Shown here: positions 1-7,244 of the stretch, one piece after another
Numbering within the stretch: position 1 is the first letter of the stretch
Layout: every line of letters starts with the position of its first letter
NCBI GenBank assembly: GCA_018001935.1
Contig: JAGNHB010000044.1
Span: 1 to 48,341, forward strand
Reading direction: 5' to 3'
DNA: 48,341 bases
Source: Acidobacteriota bacterium
GTDB lineage: Bacteria > Acidobacteriota > JAAYUB01
The notes under the pieces: generated by a model
Database searches by the model: none
What the model saw: only the letters and a program-made list of their open reading frames with translations
Told to the model about the DNA's origin: nothing
Program-made: the position numbers and the translations under genes

Positions 1-128
1 AGACGGGGCGGGGGCAGAAGACAGGACGGGGGCGGGAGACGGGGCCGTTGGCTGCTGGCTTCAAGCGGGGTTTGGCCCACTGAATCGCTGTCACGGTGGG
101 TTGGGCCTGCCTCGCGTTTCCGCATTCT

Positions 129-173
129 TTCACACTTTTCGCACATTTCACACTTTTCACACTTTTCACACTT
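129..173. repeat. 9-bp tandem repeat array (TTCACACTT)
   Basis: Five head-to-tail 9-bp units lie at 129-137, 138-146 (two mismatches), 147-155, 156-164 and 165-173. The array sits just upstream of the radical SAM gene. An open frame runs through it, but as a repeated Phe-Thr-Leu peptide unlike a protein start, so I treat it as non-coding. It is one of several period-9 arrays in this window. Confidence 0.85.
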
Positions 174-197
174 TCCTCCGCAGTATATGATGTCCCC

Positions 198-1094
198 GTG
201 AGCGCCGCCTTCGGAACCCCCGTCAACCTCCCCCGCTTCCGCCCCCCCGCCGAGGCGGGAAGCCTGGTCCTCCAGGTGGACGAGGGCTGCCCCCACAACA
301 CCTGCACCTTCTGCGGCATGTACAAGGGGATGCGCTTCCGTCCCCGGCCGCTGGAGGAGATCCGGGCCCTCGTCGCGGCCGAGTCGGCCCGGGATCCCGA
401 CGCCCGACGCGTCTTCCTCGCCGACGGGGACGTCCTGCACCGCGACCCGGGCGAACTGGCGTCCATCCTCGAGATCCTGGGCGCCGCCCTGCCCCGCCTG
501 GCGCGGGTGGCCGCCTACGCCAACGGCCGGTCCCTCGCGTCCAAAACCGCGGCGGACCTCTCCCGGCTCCGGGCCCTCCGTCTCCGCACCCTCTACCTTG
601 GCCTCGAGAGCGGCGACGAGGCCACCCTCCGCTCGGCCCGCAAGGGCGAGACCGCCGCGACCATGGTCGAGGGGTGCCGGCGGGCGGCCGCGGCCGGGCT
701 CCGGGTCTCGGTGATGGTCCTGCTGGGCCTCTCGGGGCCCGCCCGTTCCCAGGATCACGCCCGGGCGACCGCGGACGCCCTCAATCGCATGGACCCGCCG
801 CTCCTGTCGGCCCTGCGGGTCATCCCGGTCCCCGGCACCCCCCTGCACCGTGACCTGGAAGCCGGCCGTTTCCAGCCCCTCACCGCGTGGGAGGCGGTGC
901 GGGAACTGCGGTGGATCCTGGAGGGGCTCGACCTTCACGGGACCGTCTTCCGCGCCGACCACGCGTCCAACGTGGTTCCGCTGGAAGGCCGCCTCCCGCG
1001 GGACCGGGAGGCCCTCCTCGGCCTTTTGGACCAACTCCTGGCCTCGGACCTCCTCGATCGGCGCTCTCCCGGCCCCGCCCCCCTGTGGCTCTAG
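198..1094 (+). CDS. Radical SAM protein (CX4CX2C type)
   Basis: This is a 298-residue radical SAM enzyme by motif. C31, C36 and C39 form CPHNTCTFC, followed by GMYKGMRFR, a signature common in uncharacterised radical SAM proteins of the Elp3/MiaB-fold class. A Gly-Glu-like stretch LYLGLESGDE near residue 165 and the VPGTPLH motif fit the TIM-barrel core. I chose the GTG at 198 because the upstream ATG at 96 would place a 9-bp tandem repeat inside the protein. The GTG has no clear Shine-Dalgarno, so the start is uncertain. The substrate cannot be told from the sequence. No partner gene is in the same operon; the next gene begins 265 bp later with its own promoter. Confidence 0.8.
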   Translation: MSAAFGTPVNLPRFRPPAEAGSLVLQVDEGCPHNTCTFCGMYKGMRFRPRPLEEIRALVAAESARDPDARRVFLADGDVLHRDPGELASILEILGAALPRLARVAAYANGRSLASKTAADLSRLRALRLRTLYLGLESGDEATLRSARKGETAATMVEGCRRAAAAGLRVSVMVLLGLSGPARSQDHARATADALNRMDPPLLSALRVIPVPGTPLHRDLEAGRFQPLTAWEAVRELRWILEGLDLHGTVFRADHASNVVPLEGRLPRDREALLGLLDQLLASDLLDRRSPGPAPLWL

Positions 1095-1158
1095 GTGGGT
1101 CCTCTCTCCGGAGAAGTTCGTTGCCTTCATTCACCGCTCTCGAAGGCGGCGTCACGAT

Positions 1159-1188
1159 GGCGAGACCGCCATGCCGGGCGGCCTCGCC
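1159..1188. repeat. Hairpin in composite intergenic element
   Basis: Arms 1159-1170 and 1177-1188 pair at 11 of 12 positions around a 6-nt loop. It lies between the radical SAM gene and the first membrane-protein gene and may be part of a larger intergenic repeat that continues to the palindrome at 1235-1257. There is no T-tract, so a terminator role is only possible. Confidence 0.5.
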
Positions 1189-1202
1189 ACCGTCGGAAAC
1201 CG

Positions 1203-1262
1203 AACTGGAAAATATCTGCAACGCCTTGGGTTGAGCCATCGCCCGGAGGGTGATGGCACTAT
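1203..1262 (+). repeat. REP-like palindromic element, copy 1
   Basis: The core palindrome is at 1235-1257 (arms GCCATCGCCC and GGGTGATGGC around GGA). About 30 bp of left flank also resembles, on the opposite strand, the flank of the palindrome at 6863-6883. A second inverted copy in another intergenic gap indicates a dispersed element rather than a local hairpin. Confidence 0.65.
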
Positions 1263-1279
1263 TGGCGGGGATGTCGCGC

Positions 1280-1308
1280 TTGACTCCGGTGCACCGGATG
1301 TTTATCCT
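1280..1308 (+). promoter_or_regulatory. Sigma70-type promoter of the first membrane-protein gene
   Basis: A TTGACT box at 1280-1285 and TATCCT at 1303-1308 are separated by exactly 17 bp and lie about 50 bp before the start codon. The same two hexamers with the same spacing precede the tandem paralog (2505-2533), which supports both predictions. Confidence 0.6.
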
Positions 1309-1359
1309 TCCCCTGCCCGGTTTCTCCCCGTGCGAACAAGCTGTCCGGAGGTGACCCTC

Positions 1360-2508
1360 ATGACCCGTGCCATAGACGGGGTCGAGTACCCCGCCCCCCC
1401 CGGGCCCGATGCCGAAGACGGGGCCGCGTTCCCCGCACCCCCGGCAGGAGGCGCCGGCTCCGCGGACGGGCGCCCGACGCCCTCCGCGGCCCCGTCCGGG
1501 GAGGCCGCGCCCCCCGCCCTCCCGGCGATCCCGCCGGACGCCGTGGGGGGGCCGACGTGGATGGACAGCCCCCTGGACTCCGGGCGCCCCGCCCTGGACA
1601 TGCACTTCGCCGGCGTCCTCCTCCTGTTGGCCTTCATCCTGCCGCTTCACCGCGACGGGACGGGGTGGGAGTTCACCAACCTCGTCCGGCTCGGCCGGGG
1701 CGGGTTTGCCGAGACCTTCTCCCTGGGCTTCCCGCTGGCGGCGGGCCTCTCCCTCCTGGCGCTGGCGAAGCTCCGCCGGCCGGGGGCCGTCCGGGGGAGT
1801 TTCCTGGTCGGCCTGGGCCTTCTCCCCTTTGTCGTGGTGTTCACCGCTCCCGCCCTGCACGACCTGGTGCTCTTCCTCGCCCGCCTGTTCATGCCCGTCA
1901 GCCCGGTGGGAGGGCTCTTCCGGTTAGCGGCGGGGTTCGTCGGCTTCTTCGCCCTGTACGCCGGCCTGCGGGGCGCCCTTATCCGGCCAGGGGAGCGCGT
2001 CTTCCGCTTCCTCGCGTTCGGCGGGGCGGTGCTCATGCTGGGGCTCCAGGTCCTCCCGGTCCGCGTCCCCTTCGCCTACGCCTGGGGAGGGCCGGCGTCC
2101 CTGCCCGAGATCGCCGTCCCCTTCCACCTGCTGTTCCGGTGCCGGAGCCTCGAACAGGGGATCGTCGCCGCGGGGCAGCTCGCCGGCCTGGCCCTTCTGC
2201 TCTTCTGCCTGTACCGCGCCCTGGGGCTGTGCATCCGCCGGTGGGCCCCCGACCCCCGCCGGGCCGCGACCCAGGGGTTCGTGGCCCTGTGGGCCCGCTA
2301 CATCGTCGAGCTGCTCCCCGCCCTCCTCGTGATCTTCTTCCAGTCCAGGGACCAGGCATTCTACGACGCCGCCGGCCTCTTCAAGGTCCTGGTCTGGGTC
2401 GCGGGGGTGGCCCTGATCGTCCCCGTCGGCCTGACGGACCTCCTCCTGGGCACGCTCCCGCCGGGCCCCGCCCCCCTTCCCGCCAACGAACCCCCGGGTT
2501 CGGCTTGA
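1360..2508 (+). CDS. Multi-pass membrane protein, tandem paralog A
   Basis: This is a 382-residue integral membrane protein of unknown function. Residues 1-75 are Pro/Ala/Gly-rich and probably cytosolic and disordered. From about residue 80 on there are around seven hydrophobic helices (for example MHFAGVLLLLAFILPL and GIVAAGQLAGLALLLFCLY). A GGAGG at 1347-1351 sits 8 bp before the ATG at 1360, which decides the start; an open frame extends upstream but overlaps the radical SAM gene in another frame. The next gene is a clear paralog sharing ALYAGLRGA, LFCLYRA, ARQGF/ATQGF and ALW-type blocks. I recognise no domain and see no catalytic motif. Confidence 0.75.
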   Translation: MTRAIDGVEYPAPPGPDAEDGAAFPAPPAGGAGSADGRPTPSAAPSGEAAPPALPAIPPDAVGGPTWMDSPLDSGRPALDMHFAGVLLLLAFILPLHRDGTGWEFTNLVRLGRGGFAETFSLGFPLAAGLSLLALAKLRRPGAVRGSFLVGLGLLPFVVVFTAPALHDLVLFLARLFMPVSPVGGLFRLAAGFVGFFALYAGLRGALIRPGERVFRFLAFGGAVLMLGLQVLPVRVPFAYAWGGPASLPEIAVPFHLLFRCRSLEQGIVAAGQLAGLALLLFCLYRALGLCIRRWAPDPRRAATQGFVALWARYIVELLPALLVIFFQSRDQAFYDAAGLFKVLVWVAGVALIVPVGLTDLLLGTLPPGPAPLPANEPPGSA

Positions 2509-2533
2509 CTCCAAAGGCGGGGTTGTTTATCCT
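2505..2533 (+). promoter_or_regulatory. Promoter of the second membrane-protein gene
   Basis: TTGACT at 2505-2510 overlaps the stop codon of the preceding gene; TATCCT follows at 2528-2533 after 17 bp. It matches the promoter of the upstream paralog hexamer for hexamer, so the gene pair was probably duplicated together with its promoter. Confidence 0.6.
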
Positions 2534-2583
2534 GCGTCTGTTCCGTTTCTTTCGCGACCTTCCTTCGGGGACTGGAGGTCACC

Positions 2584-3693
2584 ATGACGGCCGGCAGCGA
2601 AGACAGGATCGGGCCTCCGGGACCAGCTTCGGGCCTGTGTCCATCCCTGAACCTTCTCGCACCGGACATGCGCTGCACCGGCGCCCTTCTCCTCGCGGCT
2701 TTTCTTCTGCCCATGTGGGACCCGCCCCTATGGACCTTCCCCAATATCGAGGGACTGGAGCGGGGGGATGGCTTCTACGGCCTGTTCCTGGTTTTCCCGC
2801 TGATTGCGGGCTTGAGCCTGCTGGCGCTCTCCAGGGACCGTCACGCGGGGTGGAAGCGCGGCGCCTTCCTCCTCGGCCTGGGCCTGCTCCCCTTCATGAT
2901 CCTTTTGGCAGTCCCTGCGATTCACCCGGACGCCCCCTTCTACCTTTTCTTCTTCAATCCGAAAGGGCCGTCGTACCTCCGCGTACGGGTGGTAGCGAGC
3001 TTCCTGGGCATCGCCGCCCTTTACGCCGGGCTTCGGGGCGCCGCCTTTGAGCCCGGCCGGGAGGATTTTCGCCGTCTCGCCCTCGGCGGGGCGATCCTCA
3101 TGGTGGGGCTCCAACTGCTGGCACCATGCACATCCAACGACTTGATCGGAAACCGTTTTCATTCTCTCTCCGACATCCTGGCCTCTCTGTGGGGAATACA
3201 GAAAACAGGGAAAATCGAACTCTGGCTCGTGAGAGCTGGGAAGGGGGTCGGATTGATCCTCTTCCTTTTCTGTCTCTACCGGGCGATCGAGCCGGCTTTC
3301 AGGAAGAACTTCCCGGAGCGGTGTCGGGTCGCCCGGCAGGGATTCACCGCGCTCTGGCTGAGCTATGTCATCAACTGGGCCCCCCAAGTGCTCGTGTCTC
3401 TGTTTCAACCCTGGGAAGGCAAGGTCGGAGTAACCGTTAACATGCTCAAAGTGTTTCTTTGGCTGGCCGGCCTGGCGATGGTCCTTCCGGTCGGCCTCTT
3501 GGACTACCTCCTGGCGCGACCTCGGCCCGGGGCGGAGACGACCGGTTCTCCCGGATGGGGCCCTGAAGAGTCGGGGCCGGGAGGATCGGGGTCCGGAGGC
3601 GCGGCACGAGGGGAAGCGGCCGGACCGGGGCGAACGAGTGATTCCGAAAGCGAATCCGATACCGATTCCGACCCCGACAGCGGTCGGCGGTGA
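2584..3693 (+). CDS. Multi-pass membrane protein, tandem paralog B
   Basis: This is a 369-residue paralog of the preceding protein, with a shorter N-terminal tail (about 28 residues) and a similar series of hydrophobic helices to about residue 310. Shared blocks include FPLIAGLSLLAL, LGLGLLPF, AALYAGLRGA and ILFLFCLYRAI. A GGAGG about 6 bp before the ATG supports the start. The C-terminus is odd: after a Gly/Pro-rich linker it ends in an acidic Ser/Asp/Glu run encoded by seven consecutive hexamers at 3640-3681. These resemble the intergenic hexamer arrays elsewhere in the window, so the repeat seems to have been captured as coding sequence. Function is unknown. Confidence 0.75.
   Translation: MTAGSEDRIGPPGPASGLCPSLNLLAPDMRCTGALLLAAFLLPMWDPPLWTFPNIEGLERGDGFYGLFLVFPLIAGLSLLALSRDRHAGWKRGAFLLGLGLLPFMILLAVPAIHPDAPFYLFFFNPKGPSYLRVRVVASFLGIAALYAGLRGAAFEPGREDFRRLALGGAILMVGLQLLAPCTSNDLIGNRFHSLSDILASLWGIQKTGKIELWLVRAGKGVGLILFLFCLYRAIEPAFRKNFPERCRVARQGFTALWLSYVINWAPQVLVSLFQPWEGKVGVTVNMLKVFLWLAGLAMVLPVGLLDYLLARPRPGAETTGSPGWGPEESGPGGSGSGGAARGEAAGPGRTSDSESESDTDSDPDSGRR
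3640..3681 (+). repeat. Hexamer array inside a coding 3' end
   Basis: Seven 6-bp units (GATTCC, GAAAGC, GAATCC, GATACC, GATTCC, GACCCC, GACAGC) encode the acidic Ser-Asp/Glu tail of paralog B. The units are of the same kind as those in the array at 39513-39633. Confidence 0.7.
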
Positions 3694-3728
3694 TTTTGTT
3701 CGTGTGGTTGGTGTGGTTCGTGGTTAAA
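3693..3728 (+). repeat. 9-bp tandem repeat array (GTGTGGTTS)
   Basis: Four degenerate 9-bp units at 3693-3701, 3702-3710, 3711-3719 and 3720-3728 follow the stop codon of paralog B directly. Two central units are near-identical; the outer ones are partial. It occupies the short gap before the AAA ATPase gene. Confidence 0.6.
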
Positions 3729-3761
3729 TTCCGGTGACCCGGTCGCGGGCGGAGGGCAGAA

Positions 3762-5318
3762 ATGGCGAACATGAACTTCGAACAGGAACTGGAGGTCTTC
3801 CTCCGCTCGCGCTTTCCCCTGGTCTGCATCGTCTCGCCGGAAGAGGAGCGCGTGCTCGAAGCCGTCACCGGCGTCTGCCGGAAGGGGAACCGTCCCCTGG
3901 TGTCGTGGGACGCGGCCGACTTCCTCCTGCCCCTGCTGGGGAGCTTCTCCCCCGCCCTTCCGCCCAAGGACCCCGTCTCCCTGCTGGAGGTGGTGGACAA
4001 GGCCGAGGGCAACGTGGTCTTCGTCCTGCCCGACTTCCACCAGTGCTGGCACAACCAGCCCCGGGTCATCCGCAAGCTCAAGAACCTGGCCCGGAAACTC
4101 CAGTACACCCGAAAGACGCTGCTGGTGACCCTCACGACGGCCTGCGTCCCCGACGAACTCCGGGACGAGGCGGTGATCGTGGAGTTTCCCCCGCCTGGCC
4201 CGCCGGAGCTGGCCGGGATCATCGACAAGCTGCGCGAGACCCCCGGGGTCCGGATCACCCCGGACGCCCCGACGCGGGACCGGCTCGTCCAGGCCGCCTT
4301 GGGCCTGTCCTGCCGCCAGGCCCTGCGGGTTTTCTCCAAGGCCCTGGTGCTGGACGGTTCCCTGGACGAGAAGGACATCGAGCTGGTGACGGCCGAGAAG
4401 AAACAGGTGATCCGGCAGTCCGGCGCCCTGGAGTTCTTCACCCCCGCCGAGGCCATCGGGGACGTGGGGGGGCTCGAGATCCTCAAGCAGTGGCTCCGGA
4501 TGCGGGAACGGGCCTTCTCGCCCGAGGCCGCCGCCTACGGCCTCCCCGCACCGAAGGGGATCGCGCTCATCGGCATCCCCGGAACGGGGAAGTCATTGAC
4601 CGCCAAAATGATCGCCCATCTCTGGCGCCTGCCCCTCATCCGCCTGGACGTGGGAGCCCTTTTCGGGAGCCTGGTGGGGCAGTCCGAGGAGAACGCCCGC
4701 CGCGCCCTGCGCCTGGCGGAAACCGTCGCCCCCTGCATCGTCTGGATCGACGAGCTGGAGAAAGCCTTCGCGTCCGGCGGGCTCGACGGGGGCACCTCCC
4801 TTCGCGTCCTGGGGACTTTCCTCACCTGGATGCAGGAGAAGACCCGCCCCGCCTTCATCGTGGCCACCGCCAACAAGGTGGAGCTGCTCCCGCCCGAACT
4901 GCTCCGCCGCGGGCGCTTCGACGAGATCTTCTTCCTGGACCTCCCCACCGACGTCGAGCGGAAGGAGATCTTCGGGGTCCACATCCGAAAGCGCCGGCGA
5001 AACCCCGACGCCTTCGACCTGGATCAACTGGCCCGGCTCTCGGAAGGCTACGTGGGGGCGGAGATCGAGCAGGCCGTCATCGACGCCATGTACCTGGCCT
5101 TCAACGACGCGGCGTCCCCCGCCCGGGAGTTCACCTCGGCGGACATCGCCGCCGCCATCGGGCGGCTGGTCCCCCTGAGCATCTCCCAGCGGGAGACCGT
5201 GGAGTACCTCCGTTCCTGGCTGACGGAAGGGCGGGCACAGTCCGCCTCTTTCCTCGAGGTGGAGGAGGCGCGCAAGCGTTTCGTCCAGATCCAGATCGAA
5301 CCGTTCAGCAAGAACTGA
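3762..5318 (+). CDS. Ycf46-like AAA+ ATPase
   Basis: This is a 518-residue AAA+ ATPase of the Ycf46 type. The N-terminal 230 residues form a Rossmann-like non-catalytic domain typical of the family. The AAA module follows: Walker A GIPGTGKS at residues 271-278, Walker B CIVWIDE at 325-331, sensor-1 region VATANKVE, and arginine-finger motif RRGRFD at 382-387. All catalytic residues are present. A GGAGGG lies just before the ATG. Its length matches plastid and cyanobacterial Ycf46 (about 500). It opens a tight cassette with DUF1257 18 bp downstream, then a membrane protein and DUF2997. Ycf46 is linked to photosynthetic regulation in cyanobacteria; there is no sign of photosynthesis here, so the role is unknown. 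Confidence 0.88.
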   Translation: MANMNFEQELEVFLRSRFPLVCIVSPEEERVLEAVTGVCRKGNRPLVSWDAADFLLPLLGSFSPALPPKDPVSLLEVVDKAEGNVVFVLPDFHQCWHNQPRVIRKLKNLARKLQYTRKTLLVTLTTACVPDELRDEAVIVEFPPPGPPELAGIIDKLRETPGVRITPDAPTRDRLVQAALGLSCRQALRVFSKALVLDGSLDEKDIELVTAEKKQVIRQSGALEFFTPAEAIGDVGGLEILKQWLRMRERAFSPEAAAYGLPAPKGIALIGIPGTGKSLTAKMIAHLWRLPLIRLDVGALFGSLVGQSEENARRALRLAETVAPCIVWIDELEKAFASGGLDGGTSLRVLGTFLTWMQEKTRPAFIVATANKVELLPPELLRRGRFDEIFFLDLPTDVERKEIFGVHIRKRRRNPDAFDLDQLARLSEGYVGAEIEQAVIDAMYLAFNDAASPAREFTSADIAAAIGRLVPLSISQRETVEYLRSWLTEGRAQSASFLEVEEARKRFVQIQIEPFSKN

Positions 5319-5336
5319 CGCCCCGGAGGTCGAAAC

Positions 5337-5723
5337 ATGTCGCAATTCACCACCCTCAAGACGCGGTTCACCCGACTGGATTTCCTGAAGAAAGCCCTGA
5401 ACGACCTGGGCCTGGCCTGGGAGGAGGGAGACCTGATGGTCCGGGGCTTCATGGGGAAGACCACGCCCGCTCAGATCCGGGTTTCCACCCGCGACCCGAA
5501 CTACCCCATCGGCTTCCGCCGGGTGGGCGACACCTACGAAATGGTGGCGGACTGGTACTACGTCAAGGAACACACCCCCGAGTCACTGCTCAAGGCCCTG
5601 TCCCGCCGGTACGCCTACCACGCCGCCCTGGCGACCCTCGGGGCGCAGAACTTCAGCCTCGTGGAGGAGGAGGTCGGGCCCGAGGAGCAGGTCCACCTGG
5701 TGCTCCGCCGCATGGTGAACTGA
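5337..5723 (+). CDS. DUF1257 (Ycf35-like) protein
   Basis: This is a 128-residue protein with the DUF1257 pattern: it opens MSQFTTLKTRFTRLDFLKKAL, has an internal IGFRRVGDTYEMVADWYYV block, then a RRYAYHAAL motif near residue 90. The family is known from cyanobacteria, plastids (Ycf35) and scattered bacteria and has no assigned biochemistry. A GGAGG 8 bp before the ATG sets the start. It lies 18 bp after the AAA ATPase gene and 10 bp before the membrane-protein gene, so cotranscription is very likely. It may be a substrate adaptor or target of the ATPase; this is inference from conserved pairing. Confidence 0.88.
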   Translation: MSQFTTLKTRFTRLDFLKKALNDLGLAWEEGDLMVRGFMGKTTPAQIRVSTRDPNYPIGFRRVGDTYEMVADWYYVKEHTPESLLKALSRRYAYHAALATLGAQNFSLVEEEVGPEEQVHLVLRRMVN

Positions 5724-5733
5724 AGGAGCGCGC

Positions 5734-6432
5734 ATGGCTTCCCCGCCCCCCTCCCGAACAGTGGACGAACAGCGCATCGAGCAGGACCTCCGGTCCTTCC
5801 TGGGCCGCCTCATCCAGGCCATCGACCGGTGGTCCGTGTTCCTCGGCCTCTCCATGATCTTCTTCATCCCCCTCGGCATCATCCTGGCGTCCAACTACCT
5901 GCTTCGGTGGAGTTTCTGGCAGACCGTCGGGTACGGCTCCCTGCTCTGGCTCGGGCTGGTGGTGATCATGGTGGTCCTCTCGCTGGCGGACGAGTCGAAG
6001 AAGATCCGGGCCGCCGCGGCCGAATTCCTGCGGCGCTACCCCGGCGGGTCCCCCGAGGGGGAAGCCGCGCTCCGGATCCTCCGGGAGATGGAAAGCCCCT
6101 CCAAGACCGAGCGCAAGCTCCTGAACGTGATCCTGGGCGGCACCCCGGACGCCCCCCCGACGGAGAACTTCATCATCCGCCGGCGCCCGGGCACGCCGGA
6201 AGGCGAGATCGCCGAGGCGCTCGGCGACCTGTCGGGGGGGGATGTCCCCCCCGCCATTCTCCGGGCCCCGAACCCTCCGCCCGCGCCCCCGGTGGAGCCG
6301 TTCACCCGGGCGGAAGCCCCGGGGCCCCCGCGGTCGTCGCCCGGCGGAGGCAACGCCGCGGACCATTTCGACTTCATCCCGCTGGAGCCCTTCACCCCGC
6401 CCGAACCGCCCCCCGGCAAGGGGAAGGCGTGA
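5734..6432 (+). CDS. Two-helix membrane protein of the Ycf46/DUF1257 cassette
   Basis: This is a 232-residue protein that I do not recognise. The N-terminus (1-30) is amphipathic and charged, two transmembrane helices lie at about 34-55 and 64-84, and the region 85-130 looks helical (DESKKIRAAAAEFLRRY). Residues 140-232 are Pro/Gly-rich with repeated short PPxEPF motifs (VEPFTRAEA, LEPFTPPEP). GGAG before the ATG supports the start, 10 bp after the DUF1257 stop. Its place between DUF1257 and DUF2997 suggests a membrane anchor or scaffold for the ATPase module, with the Pro-rich tail as a docking arm. That role is inferred from position only. Confidence 0.75.
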   Translation: MASPPPSRTVDEQRIEQDLRSFLGRLIQAIDRWSVFLGLSMIFFIPLGIILASNYLLRWSFWQTVGYGSLLWLGLVVIMVVLSLADESKKIRAAAAEFLRRYPGGSPEGEAALRILREMESPSKTERKLLNVILGGTPDAPPTENFIIRRRPGTPEGEIAEALGDLSGGDVPPAILRAPNPPPAPPVEPFTRAEAPGPPRSSPGGGNAADHFDFIPLEPFTPPEPPPGKGKA

Positions 6433-6565
6433 CGGGAGCCGCCCCGGCACCCCGGGCAGAGGTCCCCGGCGCCTGGCGGGGGGGGACGGTCGCGGGCCGG
6501 ATAGGCCCACCCCGAACGCCTCGAGGGGCTCGAGATCGAAAGGCTGGTTTTCTCAGGAGGACGGC

Positions 6566-6778
6566 ATGAGCGAAATCCAGGAACTGGACGTCTACATCAA
6601 CCCCGACGGAACGGTCCGCATCGAGGTCCGCGGAGCCAAGGGCCAGGGCTGCCTGGGGATCACTGCCCCCCTCGAGGAGGCTCTCGGCGGGGAGGTCGTC
6701 CATCGCGAACTCACCGCGGAGTACGACGAGGCGCCCGAATACGACGGGCTTTCCGACCCCCTCACGCAGAAGGCCTGA
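6566..6778 (+). CDS. DUF2997 small protein
   Basis: This is a 70-residue protein matching the DUF2997 pattern: a strand-turn-strand start (ELDVYINPDGTVRIEVRG), then KGQGCLGITAPLEEALG and a tyrosine/acidic tail. The conserved cysteine at residue 29 is present. CAGGAGG 6 bp before the ATG is a strong ribosome site. The family is small, found with DUF1257 and Ycf46-like ATPases in several bacteria, and has no known function. It is separated from the membrane-protein gene by 133 bp in which I see neither a gene nor a clear terminator, so it is probably the last gene of the cassette. Confidence 0.85.
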   Translation: MSEIQELDVYINPDGTVRIEVRGAKGQGCLGITAPLEEALGGEVVHRELTAEYDEAPEYDGLSDPLTQKA

Positions 6779-6859
6779 CCTCAACAACCACTCTCCACAT
6801 TCCCCCGGACGGCGATGGCACCTTCCACGAACCCGTCATCCTTGACGCGGTCGCAAAAA

Positions 6860-6928
6860 GTACCATCACCCTCCGGGTGATGGCTCAAACAAACGTCTTA
6901 CAGACCCTTTCCCGTTCGTTTTCCTGCT
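6860..6928 (-). repeat. REP-like palindromic element, copy 2 (inverted)
   Basis: The core palindrome 6863-6883 has perfect 9-bp arms (CCATCACCC and GGGTGATGG). Read on the minus strand it and its flank match the element at 1203-1262: both have a TTGAGCCATC entry and a GAAC(T/G)GGAAA block at similar distance. The element fills the gap between DUF2997 and the toxin-antitoxin promoter. Confidence 0.65.
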
Positions 6929-6947
6929 TTTTACGAAACCGTCACCC

Positions 6948-6976
6948 TTGACAGGCCTGAGCCCTCTTGTTAAACT
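6948..6976 (+). promoter_or_regulatory. Promoter of the toxin-antitoxin operon
   Basis: A consensus TTGACA at 6948-6953 and TAAACT at 6971-6976 have a 17-bp spacer and precede the antitoxin ATG by 28 bp. Confidence 0.7.
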
Positions 6977-6994
6977 AGTTTCAGACTGGTTTAA
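6970..6994. promoter_or_regulatory. Probable Phd-type operator
   Basis: An inverted repeat with 10-bp arms (6970-6979 and 6985-6994, one mismatch) around 5 bp covers the -10 box and the likely transcription start. Phd/YefM antitoxins repress their own operon by binding such palindromes, so autoregulation is expected. The site was found by eye only. Confidence 0.6.
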
Positions 6995-7004
6995 AGGAGG
7001 AGAC

Positions 7005-7244
7005 ATGATCCACGTTGGGACCTTCGAGGCAAAAACCCGCCTTTCCGAGTTGTTGCAGAAGGTTTCCGCCGGGGAAACGGTGATCATCACCCGGCATGGT
7101 CACCCGGTCGCCCGCCTTTGCCCGGCGGCCCAATCCGATCTGACCTCCCGGGCGGAGGTGATTCGGCGAATCCGGGAGAACCGCCGGCAATGGGCACTCG
7201 GGGGGATATCCGTCCGGGAGTTGATCGAGGAGGGGCGCCGGTGA
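7005..7244 (+). CDS. Phd/YefM-family antitoxin
   Basis: This is a 79-residue antitoxin. The N-terminal DNA-binding fold shows the family pattern HVGTFEAKTRLSELLQKVSAGETVIITRHGHPVARL. The C-terminal 35 residues (RRIRENRRQWALGGISVRELIEEG) are the expected toxin-wrapping helix. The ATG at 7005 follows AAAGGAGGAGAC. The stop codon overlaps the toxin GTG by 3 bases, implying translational coupling. It should neutralise the PIN toxin by direct binding and repress the operon through the palindrome in the promoter. Confidence 0.9.
   Translation: MIHVGTFEAKTRLSELLQKVSAGETVIITRHGHPVARLCPAAQSDLTSRAEVIRRIRENRRQWALGGISVRELIEEGRR

Noticed and set aside
96..197. Upstream ATG start for the first radical SAM gene
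   Set aside because: It would translate the 9-bp repeat into a HFTLFTLFTL stretch, which no radical SAM protein should need; GTG 198 is preferred although without a good ribosome site.
887..1234. Small frame ending with ALEGGVTM, an octapeptide also in the VapC toxin (7330-7353)
   Set aside because: The shared DNA is only 16 bp (GGCGGCGTCACGATGG) and the rest of the frame lacks PIN motifs. It overlaps the radical SAM gene and the repeat element, so a vapC remnant is not supported.
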